Below, one piece after another: positions 24,474-32,407 of a DNA stretch of 32,407 bases. The position numbers and the translations under genes were made by a program. The notes beneath the pieces are model-generated. The model ran no database searches, was not told the DNA's origin, and was given only the letters and a program-made list of their open reading frames with translations. The stretch's first letter is position 1; the number at the start of each line of letters is the position of its first letter. The DNA is from Hyphomicrobiales bacterium (GTDB lineage: Bacteria > Pseudomonadota > Alphaproteobacteria > Rhizobiales > Beijerinckiaceae), in assembly GCA_019246665.1 (NCBI GenBank), contig JAFAQA010000399.1:1-32407 (forward strand). Direction: 5' to 3'.

Positions 24474-25826
24474 TTACTCATCCGGATCTCCATCGGCGCT
24501 GGACGGTTCGGGAACGTTTCGACCCGATTGGCCTCGCATGACCGGTTGTGCGCCGATGCTCCATCCCGGCGGCACGCTGCTTTGCGCGAGGGGGCGCGGC
24601 TGAGGGTTCTGAGAGGAAAGCGGAATGGGCGCCGGCGGCCGCGGTGGAAGGGCTGCCGCATAGGCCGAGCGCATAGGCTGTGCCGGCGGTTCGGGGGCGC
24701 CGAGCCGGCTCGCATCCTTTGCAATGGTGGCCCCGCCGGATTCGGCTCCCCCACGCCCGGCGATCGACGCGCGTTCCGCCAGTCCCACCCGATCGAGCCG
24801 ATCCCCCTTGCGCGCGGCGGCGAGCGGTTGTTCATCCTCCCTCGTCCCCTGTGCCGAGCGCACAGGCGGAAGCGTGGCTGGATAGACGGGTTGCGGGCGC
24901 GGAGCAGCGGCCATCATCGGCCGGGCCGGCGGCGCGGCGAGCGGCGCTTCGTCGATCGGCTCCTCTCGCGAGGCGACCGCTCTCGAGGCGGGTGTCGTAT
25001 CATCGAGCGCATAAGGATCGTCGGCCTCGGGCTCCTGCTGCAACTGGCCGGGCGGAACCGGAGCTTGCACCGGACCCTCGAGCGGCGCTGCCGTGCGTGG
25101 CGAGAACTTGATGACCGGACGGCAGATGTGATGCCCATTCGAGTGGCGCATCAAATCGAGGTGGAAATGATCCTCGTGATGGCCGTCGCTGCCCGGGCCG
25201 AGCACCGTATGAAAGATGTCGCAAGAGCCGACGAAGACGCTGCGCAGAAATTCCTGATCTTCCGGCGCGCCTCGCCAGCCGGTCCGCACCATCACCTCCC
25301 GCCCGTCGGCGAGAGTGAAGCCTGAGACATCGATGGCGTCAGCGAAGGCATGCTCGGAAATCATGCTCGTGCCGGTGCCGTTGTTCATCCGCCGGCAAGA
25401 GTAGGAGCCGAGCGAATGCATCTCGACGACGGGCTCGCCATAGACTGCAGCGGCCGCCGTCTGCACCTTGTCGTTCATCCAGCTTTCGAGTGCCGGAACC
25501 ATCTCGCAAGTGAGCGTCGCCGCATAAGCCTTGTGCCCATGCCCCGCGAGCGAGGCCGGAAAAGTCAGGCCGACTTTGCCGTCCGACAGCGCCGCGACGT
25601 GAAAAGGCGAGAGCGCCCCACAAGCGCCGGGCCCGTCGATCGCCGGAGCGCGCGCCACATAGGGAGTTTCCCTGACCGCGCCAGAACGCAGGCAAGCGCG
25701 CTCGGCTTCGTCCCGCCAGGCGGGGCGAGCTTCGCGTGGCGCCCTGCCGCAACTTGCAAGCGCAAGAACGATGAGGCCTGCGGCGCCGAGCATTGCCCGA
25801 CGCTGCGATGTCCCTGCGCCCACCAT
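24474..25826 (-). CDS. Extensin-like family lipoprotein (M15-type zinc fold)
   Basis: A 450-residue exported protein. The N-terminus is a lipoprotein signal with lipobox LASC (C26). Residues about 40-240 form the extensin-like C-terminal domain: cysteines at 45, 69, 107, 144, 202 and 235, SEHAFADAIDV with H159 and D166, and HHEDHFHLD with H220/H222, a zinc site like that of D-Ala-D-Ala carboxypeptidases. Role in the cell wall is inferred from this fold. Residues 250-450 are a long Pro/Ala/Arg-rich, probably disordered tail that is unusual in length. The start at 25826 was chosen by the signal peptide. Confidence 0.85.
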   Translation of the reverse strand: MVGAGTSQRRAMLGAAGLIVLALASCGRAPREARPAWRDEAERACLRSGAVRETPYVARAPAIDGPGACGALSPFHVAALSDGKVGLTFPASLAGHGHKAYAATLTCEMVPALESWMNDKVQTAAAAVYGEPVVEMHSLGSYSCRRMNNGTGTSMISEHAFADAIDVSGFTLADGREVMVRTGWRGAPEDQEFLRSVFVGSCDIFHTVLGPGSDGHHEDHFHLDLMRHSNGHHICRPVIKFSPRTAAPLEGPVQAPVPPGQLQQEPEADDPYALDDTTPASRAVASREEPIDEAPLAAPPARPMMAAAPRPQPVYPATLPPVRSAQGTREDEQPLAAARKGDRLDRVGLAERASIAGRGGAESGGATIAKDASRLGAPEPPAQPMRSAYAAALPPRPPAPIPLSSQNPQPRPLAQSSVPPGWSIGAQPVMRGQSGRNVPEPSSADGDPDE

Positions 25827-25927
25827 AACTCAAACACTCCAGGGAATTAGACTTTGACATAAATGCCGCCCAAACTGTTGACGCTTTGCCAAGGGTAACG
25901 GTTAATGACCTCCTAATTGCAAGGCGT

Positions 25928-25962
25928 CCGCCGAATCTCACGTCTCACGTGAGATTCGGCGG
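25928..25962. promoter_or_regulatory. Perfect 16-bp inverted repeat before the amidase gene
   Basis: CCGCCGAATCTCACGT, a 3-base loop CTC, and its exact reverse complement ACGTGAGATTCGGCGG. It ends 27 bases before the amidase start, just upstream of GGAAGG, and contains CACGTG and a TCTCACG direct repeat. No T-run follows on either strand, so it is not a standard terminator. It could be an operator or a 5'-leader hairpin. Confidence 0.6.
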
Positions 25963-25989
25963 GACTCTGATATCGGAAGGCGTAAAATC

Positions 25990-27246
25990 ATGATCTCGGC
26001 CGTCGCATTGCGTGCCCGCCTGGACCGGGGCGAGCTCACGGAAGAAGCCGCAATCCGGCTCAACCTCGAAACGATCGAAGATCTCGACGGCGAGATTCGT
26101 GCATTCGTCGCGCTCAATCCTGGGGAGGGCCGCCCCGCAGGTGCCGGCCGCCCGGGCCCGTTGAGCGGCATCGCGATCGGCGTCAAGGACATCATCGACA
26201 CCGCCGACATGCCGACCGAGATGGGATCTCCGATCTATGCGGGGTGGCGGCCGAGGGCGGATGCAGCGCTCGTCATGCTGGCGCGCAAGGCCGGCGGCAG
26301 CATTCTCGGGAAGACCGCGACCACGCACTTCGCTCAAGGCGACCCACCGGCGACCCGCAATCCGCATGATCGGGCGCACACGCCGGGCGGCTCCTCATCG
26401 GGATCGGCGGCGGCGGTCGCCGCCGGCATGGTGCCGCTCGCCTTCGGCACACAGACCGGAGGCTCGGTCATTCGACCCGCCTCCTATTGCGGGGTCGCGG
26501 CGATCAAACCTTCCTACCGGCTGCTGCCGACGCCGGGTATCAAAAGCTATTCGATCTCGCTCGACACAGCGGGCCTGTTCGCCGCGAGCGTCGCCGATGC
26601 GGCTTTCGCTCTCGCCGCCCTCACCGGCCGAGATTTCACCTTGCCCGAAGAAATGCAGCCGCTGCGCATCGGCGTGACGCGTCAAGGCTTCGCCGGAAAT
26701 GTCGATCTCGAGTCGGAAGCTGCGCTCGAGACTGCGGCCGAGATGCTCGAGCGCGGCGGAGCGAAACTCCAGGACCTCGATGATCCGCCGGAATTCGCCG
26801 AGGCTTGGCGGCTGCACCCGGTCATCGGCGATGGGGAGGCCTTGCGTTCGCTCGCCTGGGAGTGGGAGACCCATCGTAAGCTGATCCCGCCCAAGCTGAC
26901 GGAGGCGCTCAGCGCGGCCGAAGCCATTGGGCCTGAGGAATTCGACGAGGCGCGCCGGGCCGGCAAGCGGGCCCGCGTCGCCGCACATAAGTTTTTTCGC
27001 GACATCGACGCCGTGATCACTTTTTCCGCCCCCGGGGCAGCACCCAAGGGCCTCGAATCCACGGGTGATGCGAAATTCAACCGGCTTTGGACTCTGCTTG
27101 GCGTGCCTTGCGTCAATGTACCGGGATGCCGGGATTCTCGTGGACTTCCGGTCGGCGTGCAAGTGATCGCTCCCTTCGGCCGGGATGATCGGGCGCTCGC
27201 GGCTGCTTCATTGCTCGAACGGGCGATGCGGCACGTGCTCGCTTGA
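25990..27246 (+). CDS. Amidase (amidase signature family)
   Basis: A 418-residue amidase with the Ser-cisSer-Lys triad: K66 (IGVKDIID), the cis-Ser at S135/S136 (TPGGSSSGSAAA) and the nucleophile S159 (GTQTGGSVIRPAS). It hydrolyses a carboxamide to acid and ammonia; the specific amide is unknown. Too short and too distant from a gatCB setting to be GatA. The ATG at 25990 has GGAAGG 10 bases upstream. A strong inverted repeat lies in its leader. Length is slightly below the family norm (about 450-500). Confidence 0.88.
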   Translation: MISAVALRARLDRGELTEEAAIRLNLETIEDLDGEIRAFVALNPGEGRPAGAGRPGPLSGIAIGVKDIIDTADMPTEMGSPIYAGWRPRADAALVMLARKAGGSILGKTATTHFAQGDPPATRNPHDRAHTPGGSSSGSAAAVAAGMVPLAFGTQTGGSVIRPASYCGVAAIKPSYRLLPTPGIKSYSISLDTAGLFAASVADAAFALAALTGRDFTLPEEMQPLRIGVTRQGFAGNVDLESEAALETAAEMLERGGAKLQDLDDPPEFAEAWRLHPVIGDGEALRSLAWEWETHRKLIPPKLTEALSAAEAIGPEEFDEARRAGKRARVAAHKFFRDIDAVITFSAPGAAPKGLESTGDAKFNRLWTLLGVPCVNVPGCRDSRGLPVGVQVIAPFGRDDRALAAASLLERAMRHVLA

Positions 27247-27459
27247 GAGAAAGTCCGAGCCGATTTTGCTAGCCGACACACTTGCTCGCCATCACGCCTG
27301 CCCTATGTGATTGAAATTGGTCGATACTGGATCGGTAGCTATTGCGAACCGCATCCGAAATTGACCCTTCCGCGTTCAAGAGAGTTGATCAGGAAGCCGC
27401 CAAGCCGGCGCCTGCGGAAAGGGGGGAAAGTTTGGGGAATGGAGCGCTCGGAGATCACA

Positions 27460-27984
27460 ATGACGGAATCAAACCCGACGCAGAGCCAAGACGAGGACGC
27501 GGTACTCACCGGCCATGATGACGCTCCGGTGTCCAATGCACTCGCGACCGCTGCACGCATGATGCGAACCCGAACGGCCGCGCTTCTCGCGGCCGAAGGG
27601 CTGTTTGCCGGGCAGGATGTTCTCTTGCTTACGCTCGGAGGAGAAAAGAGCCTGGAAGTCGGCGAAATCGCCGAACGTCTCGGCGTGCGAGCACCGACCG
27701 TGTCGAAGACACTCACCCGCTTGACTGAGGCCGGCCTCGTGAGCCGCTCCGCGGTTTCGGGCGATAAGCGGCGAGTGGCGGCGCGGCTCACGGCGAAAGG
27801 TCGCGCGAAGCTCGATCGCATCGCCGAGATCCGCTCGAGGGTGGAGCGTGAGCTCCTCTCCGGCTTTGACGCGAAGGATGAGCGGCGCTTGCGCAAGCTG
27901 TTGCGCAAGGCGACCCGAACGATCTCGCTCAGCGCACGTGGCGAGGAAGTGAACATCCAGCCCGCGGATATCGATACACGGTGA
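27460..27984 (+). CDS. MarR-family transcriptional regulator
   Basis: A 174-residue winged-helix regulator. After a polar N-terminal extension come the dimerisation helix (SNALATAARMMRTRTAALLAAEGL), the recognition region LEVGEIAERLGVRAPTVSKTLTRLTEAGLVSR and the wing SGDKRRVAARLTAKG. The ATG at 27460 is chosen because GGAG stands 7 bases upstream; the ATG at 27439 is an alternative. MarR proteins usually repress a neighbouring gene until a small phenolic or other ligand binds; the MipA gene 146 bases downstream or the amidase upstream could be targets, which is inference. Confidence 0.85.
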   Translation: MTESNPTQSQDEDAVLTGHDDAPVSNALATAARMMRTRTAALLAAEGLFAGQDVLLLTLGGEKSLEVGEIAERLGVRAPTVSKTLTRLTEAGLVSRSAVSGDKRRVAARLTAKGRAKLDRIAEIRSRVERELLSGFDAKDERRLRKLLRKATRTISLSARGEEVNIQPADIDTR

Positions 27985-28130
27985 AGCTTCGCAGCACCCT
28001 GGTTCGGCCAGCCTCGATATTTGTACCCTCGTAACCTTGTCGGTAACGTTCTCGCCCCGGAGCTCTTCGAACAATTCGGCGCGGCGAAAGTTCGGTTGTT
28101 TACTCGGTGAGGCTTGTCTACAAGGAGGCC

Positions 28131-29069
28131 ATGGGTGACGGCCTGGAGTATCTTCTAAGCCCGAATGAATTTGCCCGGCTTAGAGGCGTCGGCCCTTTCG
28201 GTGCGCGGCGAATTGGCCATCTTGTCTGCGCCGGCATGGCCTCTGCGCTTTCGATGCTTCCATTGGCCGCGAGCATCGACGCTGCCTTGTCAGCCGATTT
28301 CGGCCAGCCTCAAGCGGGTGTTCCTGCTTCCGTTCCTACACCCCTCGATAGCGGCTGGATCGCCACGCTGAAGGTCACCACAGATCTTTTGCCCGATTGG
28401 GAAGGTGCCAAGAGCTATAGCTTCCTCGCCTACCCTTCCGTCTCGCTGCGCCGTGCCGACGCGCGCGATTGGAGCGCGCCGGACGACGGTCTGGATTTCT
28501 CCATCTATGATGCAAGCGGCTTCAGCATCGGCCCGGTGGCCCGCTATGAGCTCGGGCGCTATCGTAGCGATGACCCCCGCGCGCTCTTCGGCATCCATGA
28601 TGTTCCTTGGAGCATCGAAGCGGGTGGCTTCGCCGAGTTCTGGCCGATCCCGAACACTTTCCGGGCGCGCATCGAGATTCGGCACGGGATTGCCGCCGGC
28701 AATGGCTTCGTCGCGGATGCGGCCGCCGATTACCTGCTGCATTTCGGGCCCGCGACCTTCGCGCTCGGGCCGAGGCTCAGCCTCGGCGATCGGGACTTCA
28801 TGCGTACGCAATTCGGCGTGACGTTGACCGATTCTCTTCAGAACGGCGCCGTGACTCCTTTCAAGCCGGACGGAGGGCTGAAATCCGCTGGCGTCGCGAC
28901 TTCCGTGACCTATGAATTTTCCAAGGAATGGTCTGCGGTCGTCGATGGCGGCTATGATCGGCTGGTGGCTGATGCCGCCAAAAGCCCGCTGGTGAAAAAG
29001 CTAGGCTCGCCCGATCAGTTTCGCGTCGGATTGACGGTGAACTACTCCTTCGGCTTGAGCGGCCTTTAA
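28131..29069 (+). CDS. MipA/OmpV family outer-membrane protein
   Basis: A 312-residue predicted outer-membrane beta-barrel. A hydrophobic stretch ending in AASIDAALSA (about 36-52) looks like a signal sequence preceded by an unusually long N-terminal extension. The mature part has amphipathic strands, GPVARYELGRYRSDD, PWSIEAGGFAEFW, and ends in NYSFGLSGL, typical of MipA/OmpV scaffolding or porin-like proteins. AAGGAGG is only two bases from the ATG at 28131, which is close; starts at GTG 28107 or ATG 28236 are possible, and the last gives a normal signal peptide. The exact role is not known. Confidence 0.8.
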   Translation: MGDGLEYLLSPNEFARLRGVGPFGARRIGHLVCAGMASALSMLPLAASIDAALSADFGQPQAGVPASVPTPLDSGWIATLKVTTDLLPDWEGAKSYSFLAYPSVSLRRADARDWSAPDDGLDFSIYDASGFSIGPVARYELGRYRSDDPRALFGIHDVPWSIEAGGFAEFWPIPNTFRARIEIRHGIAAGNGFVADAAADYLLHFGPATFALGPRLSLGDRDFMRTQFGVTLTDSLQNGAVTPFKPDGGLKSAGVATSVTYEFSKEWSAVVDGGYDRLVADAAKSPLVKKLGSPDQFRVGLTVNYSFGLSGL

Positions 29070-29201
29070 GCCACGCGCCATCACGACGCTCCATCCTACC
29101 TTTCGCGACGCGCCAAGCATCTGCCAAATGCCGATGGTTCGATCCGTTTCCCTGAAGGCTCGTAAAGCCGGTAAGGGGTCGCCAATCATGAGAGGCTCAA
29201 G

Positions 29202-30137
29202 ATGACGAAACTTCCGCCTTTTCGCACCGGCAAGCCGCGCATCGAAAAAGGGCATGCTCGCGCGACGGATGAGCTCGAAATTCCATTTGCCGTGATCGAA
29301 GGAGCGCAACGAGGGCCGCGCCTGTTGGTGACGGCGGGCGTGCACGGCTCGGAATTCTGCTCGATCGAGGCCGCGCTACGCCTGACGAGAAACCCGCCGC
29401 AGAACCTCAAGGGAACGCTGATCGTTCTGCCGATCCTCAATATGCAGGGCTTCGTGCATCGCAGCATCTATGTCATGCCGCAGGATGGGAAGAATCTGAA
29501 CCGCGTCTTTCCCGGCAAGGCCGACGGCACGGCGAGCGAGCGCCTCGCCCATTGGCTGGTGACCGACGTCTACCCGGAGGTGGACGCCTATCTCGATCTT
29601 CACGGCGGTGATCTCGACGAATCCCTTGTGCCTTTCTCGCTGTTTCCGAACGGCAGCGAGGCTTCGCTCGCGCTCGCTTCAGCCTTCGGCCTGTCGATCG
29701 CCGTCACCGCGGGGGGCGAGGGCTACACGATCAACGCGGCTCACAAGGTCGGCGTACCCGGCATCATCGCCGAGGTGAGTGGCAACGGCCTCTGGGATGA
29801 CGACAATGTGGGTGAGCTGACGGCGGGGGTCGAACGGGTGATGAAGCATCTCGGCATGATCTCGGGCCCGGTCAGGGCGGCGCCGCAAGAGCAGCCCCAA
29901 GTCGTGAAGATGTGGGTGCCTCCGGCGCCACTGAGCGGACTATGGTATCCGGCGAAAGAGCTTTCCGAACCCGTCGCCGCCGGCGAGACGCTCGGCGAAA
30001 TCCGCGACGTGTTCGGCGAAGTTCTTGCGACCATCCCTTCGCAGGCAACCGGCTTTATCCTTTACCGGCTCACGAGCTTGTCGGTGAACAAGGGAGAGGC
30101 GCTTCTCGGGGTCGCGACACCCGTGACCGAGAAATAA
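29202..30137 (+). CDS. Succinylglutamate desuccinylase/aspartoacylase family protein
   Basis: A 311-residue zinc-carboxypeptidase-like deacylase. Zinc ligands appear as H48 and E51 (GVHGSEFCSIE) and H134 (LDLHGGD); NLNRVFPG (98-105) carries the substrate-binding Asn-Arg pair. Such enzymes hydrolyse N-acyl amino acids or, in ectoine pathways, N-acetyl diaminobutyrate (DoeB type). The C-terminal 80 residues form a small beta domain (GLWYPAKELSEPVAAGETLGEI) typical of the family. The ATG at 29202 has GAGG 6 bases upstream. The gene is convergent with the Fe-S scaffold gene, with the palindrome CCGGCGCCGG (30147-30156) in the 29-base gap. Confidence 0.85.
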   Translation: MTKLPPFRTGKPRIEKGHARATDELEIPFAVIEGAQRGPRLLVTAGVHGSEFCSIEAALRLTRNPPQNLKGTLIVLPILNMQGFVHRSIYVMPQDGKNLNRVFPGKADGTASERLAHWLVTDVYPEVDAYLDLHGGDLDESLVPFSLFPNGSEASLALASAFGLSIAVTAGGEGYTINAAHKVGVPGIIAEVSGNGLWDDDNVGELTAGVERVMKHLGMISGPVRAAPQEQPQVVKMWVPPAPLSGLWYPAKELSEPVAAGETLGEIRDVFGEVLATIPSQATGFILYRLTSLSVNKGEALLGVATPVTEK

Positions 30138-30166
30138 GGCCAAAACCGGCGCCGGCGCGCAGCCTC

Positions 30167-30616
30167 TCAGCGCGATACTTCCAAGCGGCGCTCCGCCTCG
30201 ATCTTGCCGATCGCCTCCACGACAGCGTCGAAGGTGAGGAGGGTCGACGCGTGCCGCGCCTTATAATCGCGCACCGGTTCGAGAATTTCCAGATCCTTCC
30301 ACTTGCCAGAGGGGGGCGGACCCTTCTCCTTGAGCATGGCTCTCATCTTCTCCCGAAGATCGCGGAGCTCGGTCGAAGTTGCGCCGACGACATGATGCGC
30401 CATGATCGACGAGGAGGCTTGGCCAAGCGCACAAGCCTTCACGTCATGGGCGAAGTCCGAAACCATATCGCCGTCCATCGACAGATCGACGGTGACGGTG
30501 GAACCGCAGAGCTTCGAATGGGCGGTTGCGCTGGCCTGGGGACGGCTCAGGCGTCCCAAACGGGGGATATTTGCCGCAAATGATAAAATTTTTGCGTTGT
30601 AAATGTCGTTCAACAT
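30167..30616 (-). CDS. Iron-sulfur cluster assembly scaffold protein (NifU_N/IscU-like)
   Basis: A 149-residue IscU/SufU-like protein. Two of the three cluster-ligand cysteines are recognisable: C37 (KLCGSTVTVDL) and C62 (KACALGQASSS). The third Cys is absent; the matching C-terminal segment reads YKARHASTLLTFDAV, with H122 near that place. I have seen this RHAS variant in alphaproteobacterial homologues next to folE, so it may be the norm for this branch; that is memory, not a search. The ATG at 30616 follows GAGGAAAG by 11 bases; the frame is open to 30826 but that is not homologous. Confidence 0.85.
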   Translation of the reverse strand: MLNDIYNAKILSFAANIPRLGRLSRPQASATAHSKLCGSTVTVDLSMDGDMVSDFAHDVKACALGQASSSIMAHHVVGATSTELRDLREKMRAMLKEKGPPPSGKWKDLEILEPVRDYKARHASTLLTFDAVVEAIGKIEAERRLEVSR

Positions 30617-30690
30617 TGAAAACCGGGCTTTCCTCGTCCCGTTGAGCAAGATCCGTGGGCCTTGCGGCTGGTGGCCGCTTGCGCCCTTCC

Positions 30691-30719
30691 TATATAGATG
30701 GGGCCAAGGACCGGTTAAA
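30691..30719 (-). promoter_or_regulatory. Candidate promoter of the Fe-S scaffold gene
   Basis: On the minus strand TTTAAC (30714-30719), a 17-base spacer and TATATA (30691-30696) form a sigma-70-like promoter about 75 bases before the start codon. TATATA is symmetric and could also serve folE on the plus strand, but no matching -35 is seen there. Confidence 0.35.
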
Positions 30720-30872
30720 CTCCCTTGCCATGCATAGGGGTCGATGGTGCTTGCGTGATCTCGCGCGGCTGCATCCGAGGACAAGAATCTCCAATTTGCG
30801 CGTCGATCCGCTGGGCTGGCCCTCATGGGCGATGCAAGCTAAGAGAACTCTTCGATATCAGGAAGGCTCCGC

Positions 30873-31517
30873 ATGGATTCCACGGTTAAGACCTTGCCTA
30901 TCCGGCCGCCTCAGGCGGATAACGACAGGTCCACATTGCGCCGCCCGACCCGCGAAGAGGCTGAAGCAGCGGTGCGCACCCTTATCCTCTGGGCGGGCGA
31001 TGATCCGACGCGCGAAGGTCTCGTCGAAACGCCGCGTCGCGTCGTCAAGGCTTACGAGCAGCTCTTCGAGGGCTACAGCAAGGATGCTGCCCACGCCCTG
31101 GAGCGGGTCTTCGAAGAAATCGGCGGGTATGACGATCTCGTCGTGGTGAGAGACATTCCCTTCTTCTCACATTGCGAGCACCACATGGTGCCGTTCTTCG
31201 GCAAGGCGCATGTCGGGTATTATTCGAGCAGCGGAGTGGTCGGCCTGTCGAAGCTCGCACGCGTCATCGACGTGTTCGCGCGTCGCCTGCAAACGCAGGA
31301 AACCATGTCGGCCGAGATCATCCGTGCCATCGAGGAAACGTTGAAGCCGCGTGGCGTCGCCCTGATGCTCGAAGCCGAGCATTTGTGCATGACGATGCGC
31401 GGGGTGCAAAAACCCGGTGCTTCGACGGTGACTACCCAGTTTACCGGCATCTTCCAGGATAACCGGACTGAGCAGATGAAATTTCTCACCATGCTCAGAC
31501 GACATTCCACAGTCTAA
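30873..31517 (+). CDS. folE: GTP cyclohydrolase I (FolE)
   Basis: A 214-residue homodecamer-forming enzyme that converts GTP to 7,8-dihydroneopterin triphosphate, the first step of folate synthesis. Zinc ligands C101 and H104 ([18 protein letters not shown]) and C172 ([18 protein letters not shown]) are all present, so this is the zinc-dependent FolE1 type. The N-terminal extension of about 25 residues is ordinary. The ATG at 30873 follows GGAAGG. It is divergent from the Fe-S scaffold gene across a 256-base gap. Confidence 0.96.
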   Translation: MDSTVKTLPIRPPQADNDRSTLRRPTREEAEAAVRTLILWAGDDPTREGLVETPRRVVKAYEQLFEGYSKDAAHALERVFEEIGGYDDLVVVRDIPFFSHCEHHMVPFFGKAHVGYYSSSGVVGLSKLARVIDVFARRLQTQETMSAEIIRAIEETLKPRGVALMLEAEHLCMTMRGVQKPGASTVTTQFTGIFQDNRTEQMKFLTMLRRHSTV

Positions 31518-31560
31518 TCTTGCCCGCGATAGCGCAGCCTCTGCGGGATCCGACTCGCGT

Positions 31561-31587
31561 GAACTGAGAACGATCGTCCCTCAGTTC
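31561..31587 (+). terminator. Hairpin after folE, possible terminator
   Basis: GAACTGAG (31561-31568) and CTCAGTTC (31580-31587) form an 8-bp stem with an 11-base loop that itself contains ACGATCGT. It stands 44 bases after the folE stop. Only a GTTTTC follows at a distance, so termination is weakly supported. Nothing else was seen in 31518-31771. Confidence 0.35.
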
Positions 31588-31771
31588 GTGAGCTTCTGCG
31601 TTTTCGGCATGGAAGCCTGTCGGGCCGCGGATGGATGGGCGTGTGTCGATGCCGTATAGCCGGGCAAGTTGGGAGCCGTTCCGATGGCCTCCGCGCCATC
31701 GCCTTTTGCTCCCAAGCGCTGACCTTCAAAATCGGCGCGTAGCCAATGCTTGAAACCAACAGGATCTTCCG

Positions 31772-32407
31772 ATGACCGTACATGACGCCGAACAGCTTGC
31801 CGCCATGAAATTCGGGGTCGGCCAGCCCGTGCGGCGGGGCGAGGATCCGGTGCTGGTGCGGGGAGAAGGCTGCTACACCGACGATATCAACCTGCCAGGC
31901 CAGCTTTATGCGGCGATGGCGCTCAGCCGGCATCCCCATGGTGTGATCCGCCGCATCGACATCGAGACCGCAAAATCGATGCCCGGCGTCCGCGCCGTCG
32001 TGACCGGGGAGGATTTGCAAAAGGCGGGTTATGGCACGCTTGACTGCGGCGTCCCCGCCACCAATCGTGATGGCACCCCGCTGCACAAGACCCCCCGTCC
32101 CGCGCTCGCCCTCGACCGCGTGCGCTTCGTCGGCGAGCCGATCGCTTGCGTTATCGCGGACACAGCTGTCGAGGCGCGCGACGCCGCCGAAGCCGTCGAG
32201 ACCGACATCGAGCCGCTTCCCGCAGTCGTCGATGTGCATGCGGCTGTGGCTGACGGCGCGCCGCTTCTCCATGAGGGTGTCGCTCACAATGTGGCGCTCG
32301 ACTATCACTATGGCGATAGCGAGAAGACCACACAGGCCTTCGCCAGGGCCGCGCATGTGACGAAGCTACGGATCGTGCATAACCGCGTGGTCGTGAATGC
32401 CATGGAG
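31772..32407 (+). CDS. Xanthine dehydrogenase-family molybdopterin-binding subunit, N-terminal part (cut by window edge)
   Basis: The first 212 residues of a large-subunit molybdenum hydroxylase, open to the window edge. The region GQPVRRGEDPVLVRGEGCYTDDINLPGQLYAAMALSRHPHG and FVGEPIACVIADT are hallmarks of the aldehyde oxidase/xanthine dehydrogenase a/b hammerhead domain found in CoxL-type proteins. The ATG at 31772 has AGGA 7 bases upstream. The full protein would be about 750-790 residues and should be followed or preceded by FAD and 2Fe-2S subunits, none of which lie upstream here. The substrate cannot be told from this part. Confidence 0.88.
   Translation, partial: MTVHDAEQLAAMKFGVGQPVRRGEDPVLVRGEGCYTDDINLPGQLYAAMALSRHPHGVIRRIDIETAKSMPGVRAVVTGEDLQKAGYGTLDCGVPATNRDGTPLHKTPRPALALDRVRFVGEPIACVIADTAVEARDAAEAVETDIEPLPAVVDVHAAVADGAPLLHEGVAHNVALDYHYGDSEKTTQAFARAAHVTKLRIVHNRVVVNAME

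Noticed and set aside
25990-27246. GatA subunit of the aspartyl/glutamyl-tRNA amidotransferase
   Set aside because: The protein is shorter than GatA and no gatB or gatC lies nearby.
31514-32356. A 280-codon minus-strand open frame near the right edge
   Set aside because: The plus strand codes for the molybdopterin-subunit N-terminus with a ribosome-binding site; the minus frame shows no domain.

Overview
This window looks like the chromosome of a GC-rich alphaproteobacterium, most likely of the order Hyphomicrobiales (Rhizobiales). The inference rests on high GC, the obgE-proB pair, an aqpS-type arsenic operon, an extensin-like lipoprotein, MipA/OmpV and DUF1614 proteins, and an IscU-like scaffold placed back to back with folE. 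I cannot name the genus. No tRNA, rRNA, transposase, phage gene or CRISPR array was seen, and no gene-free stretch exceeds 300 bases.

Region 1 (1-11650) is an acyl-CoA catabolic and uptake locus. One long minus-strand run reads livK, livH, livM, livG, livF (a branched-chain-type ABC importer), a 40-residue small ORF, a short-chain dehydrogenase, then a CaiB/BaiF CoA-transferase, a crotonase, an HMG-CoA-lyase-type aldolase, an acyl-CoA dehydrogenase and an MmgE/PrpD protein cut by the window edge. A divergent AMP-forming acyl-CoA ligase starts at 10130. The enzymes fit uptake, CoA activation, alpha-beta dehydrogenation, hydration and retro-Claisen-type cleavage of a branched dicarboxylate such as a 3-alkylglutarate; the substrate is my inference. 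The same 10-bp palindrome GAAACGTTTC lies in the livK/ligase divergent promoter region and before the CoA-transferase gene, suggesting one regulator that is not encoded here.

Region 2 (11716-15162, plus strand) is an arsenic-resistance operon: arsR, a frameshifted arsC, aqpS, a second arsR, and an ArsO-like flavoprotein with a cysteine-rich tail. Candidate ArsR operators precede arsR1 and arsO with the same 6-12-6 dyad layout.

Region 3 (15287-17477) is the housekeeping pair obgE-proB, without the usual rplU-rpmA upstream or proA downstream, so both flanks are probably rearranged. A family of 7-bp repeats in inverted orientation fills the gap between proB and the next, convergent gene.

Region 4 (17600-25826, minus strand) holds two SAM-dependent methyltransferases, a DUF1614 membrane protein, an enolase-superfamily enzyme, a small membrane protein, a carboxymuconolactone-decarboxylase-family protein, an aldose 1-epimerase and an extensin-like lipoprotein.

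Region 5 (25928-32407) has an amidase preceded by a perfect 16-bp inverted repeat, a MarR regulator, a MipA/OmpV porin-like protein, a succinylglutamate desuccinylase/aspartoacylase-type metalloenzyme, the Fe-S scaffold protein (minus), folE, and the start of a molybdopterin-binding dehydrogenase subunit cut by the right edge.
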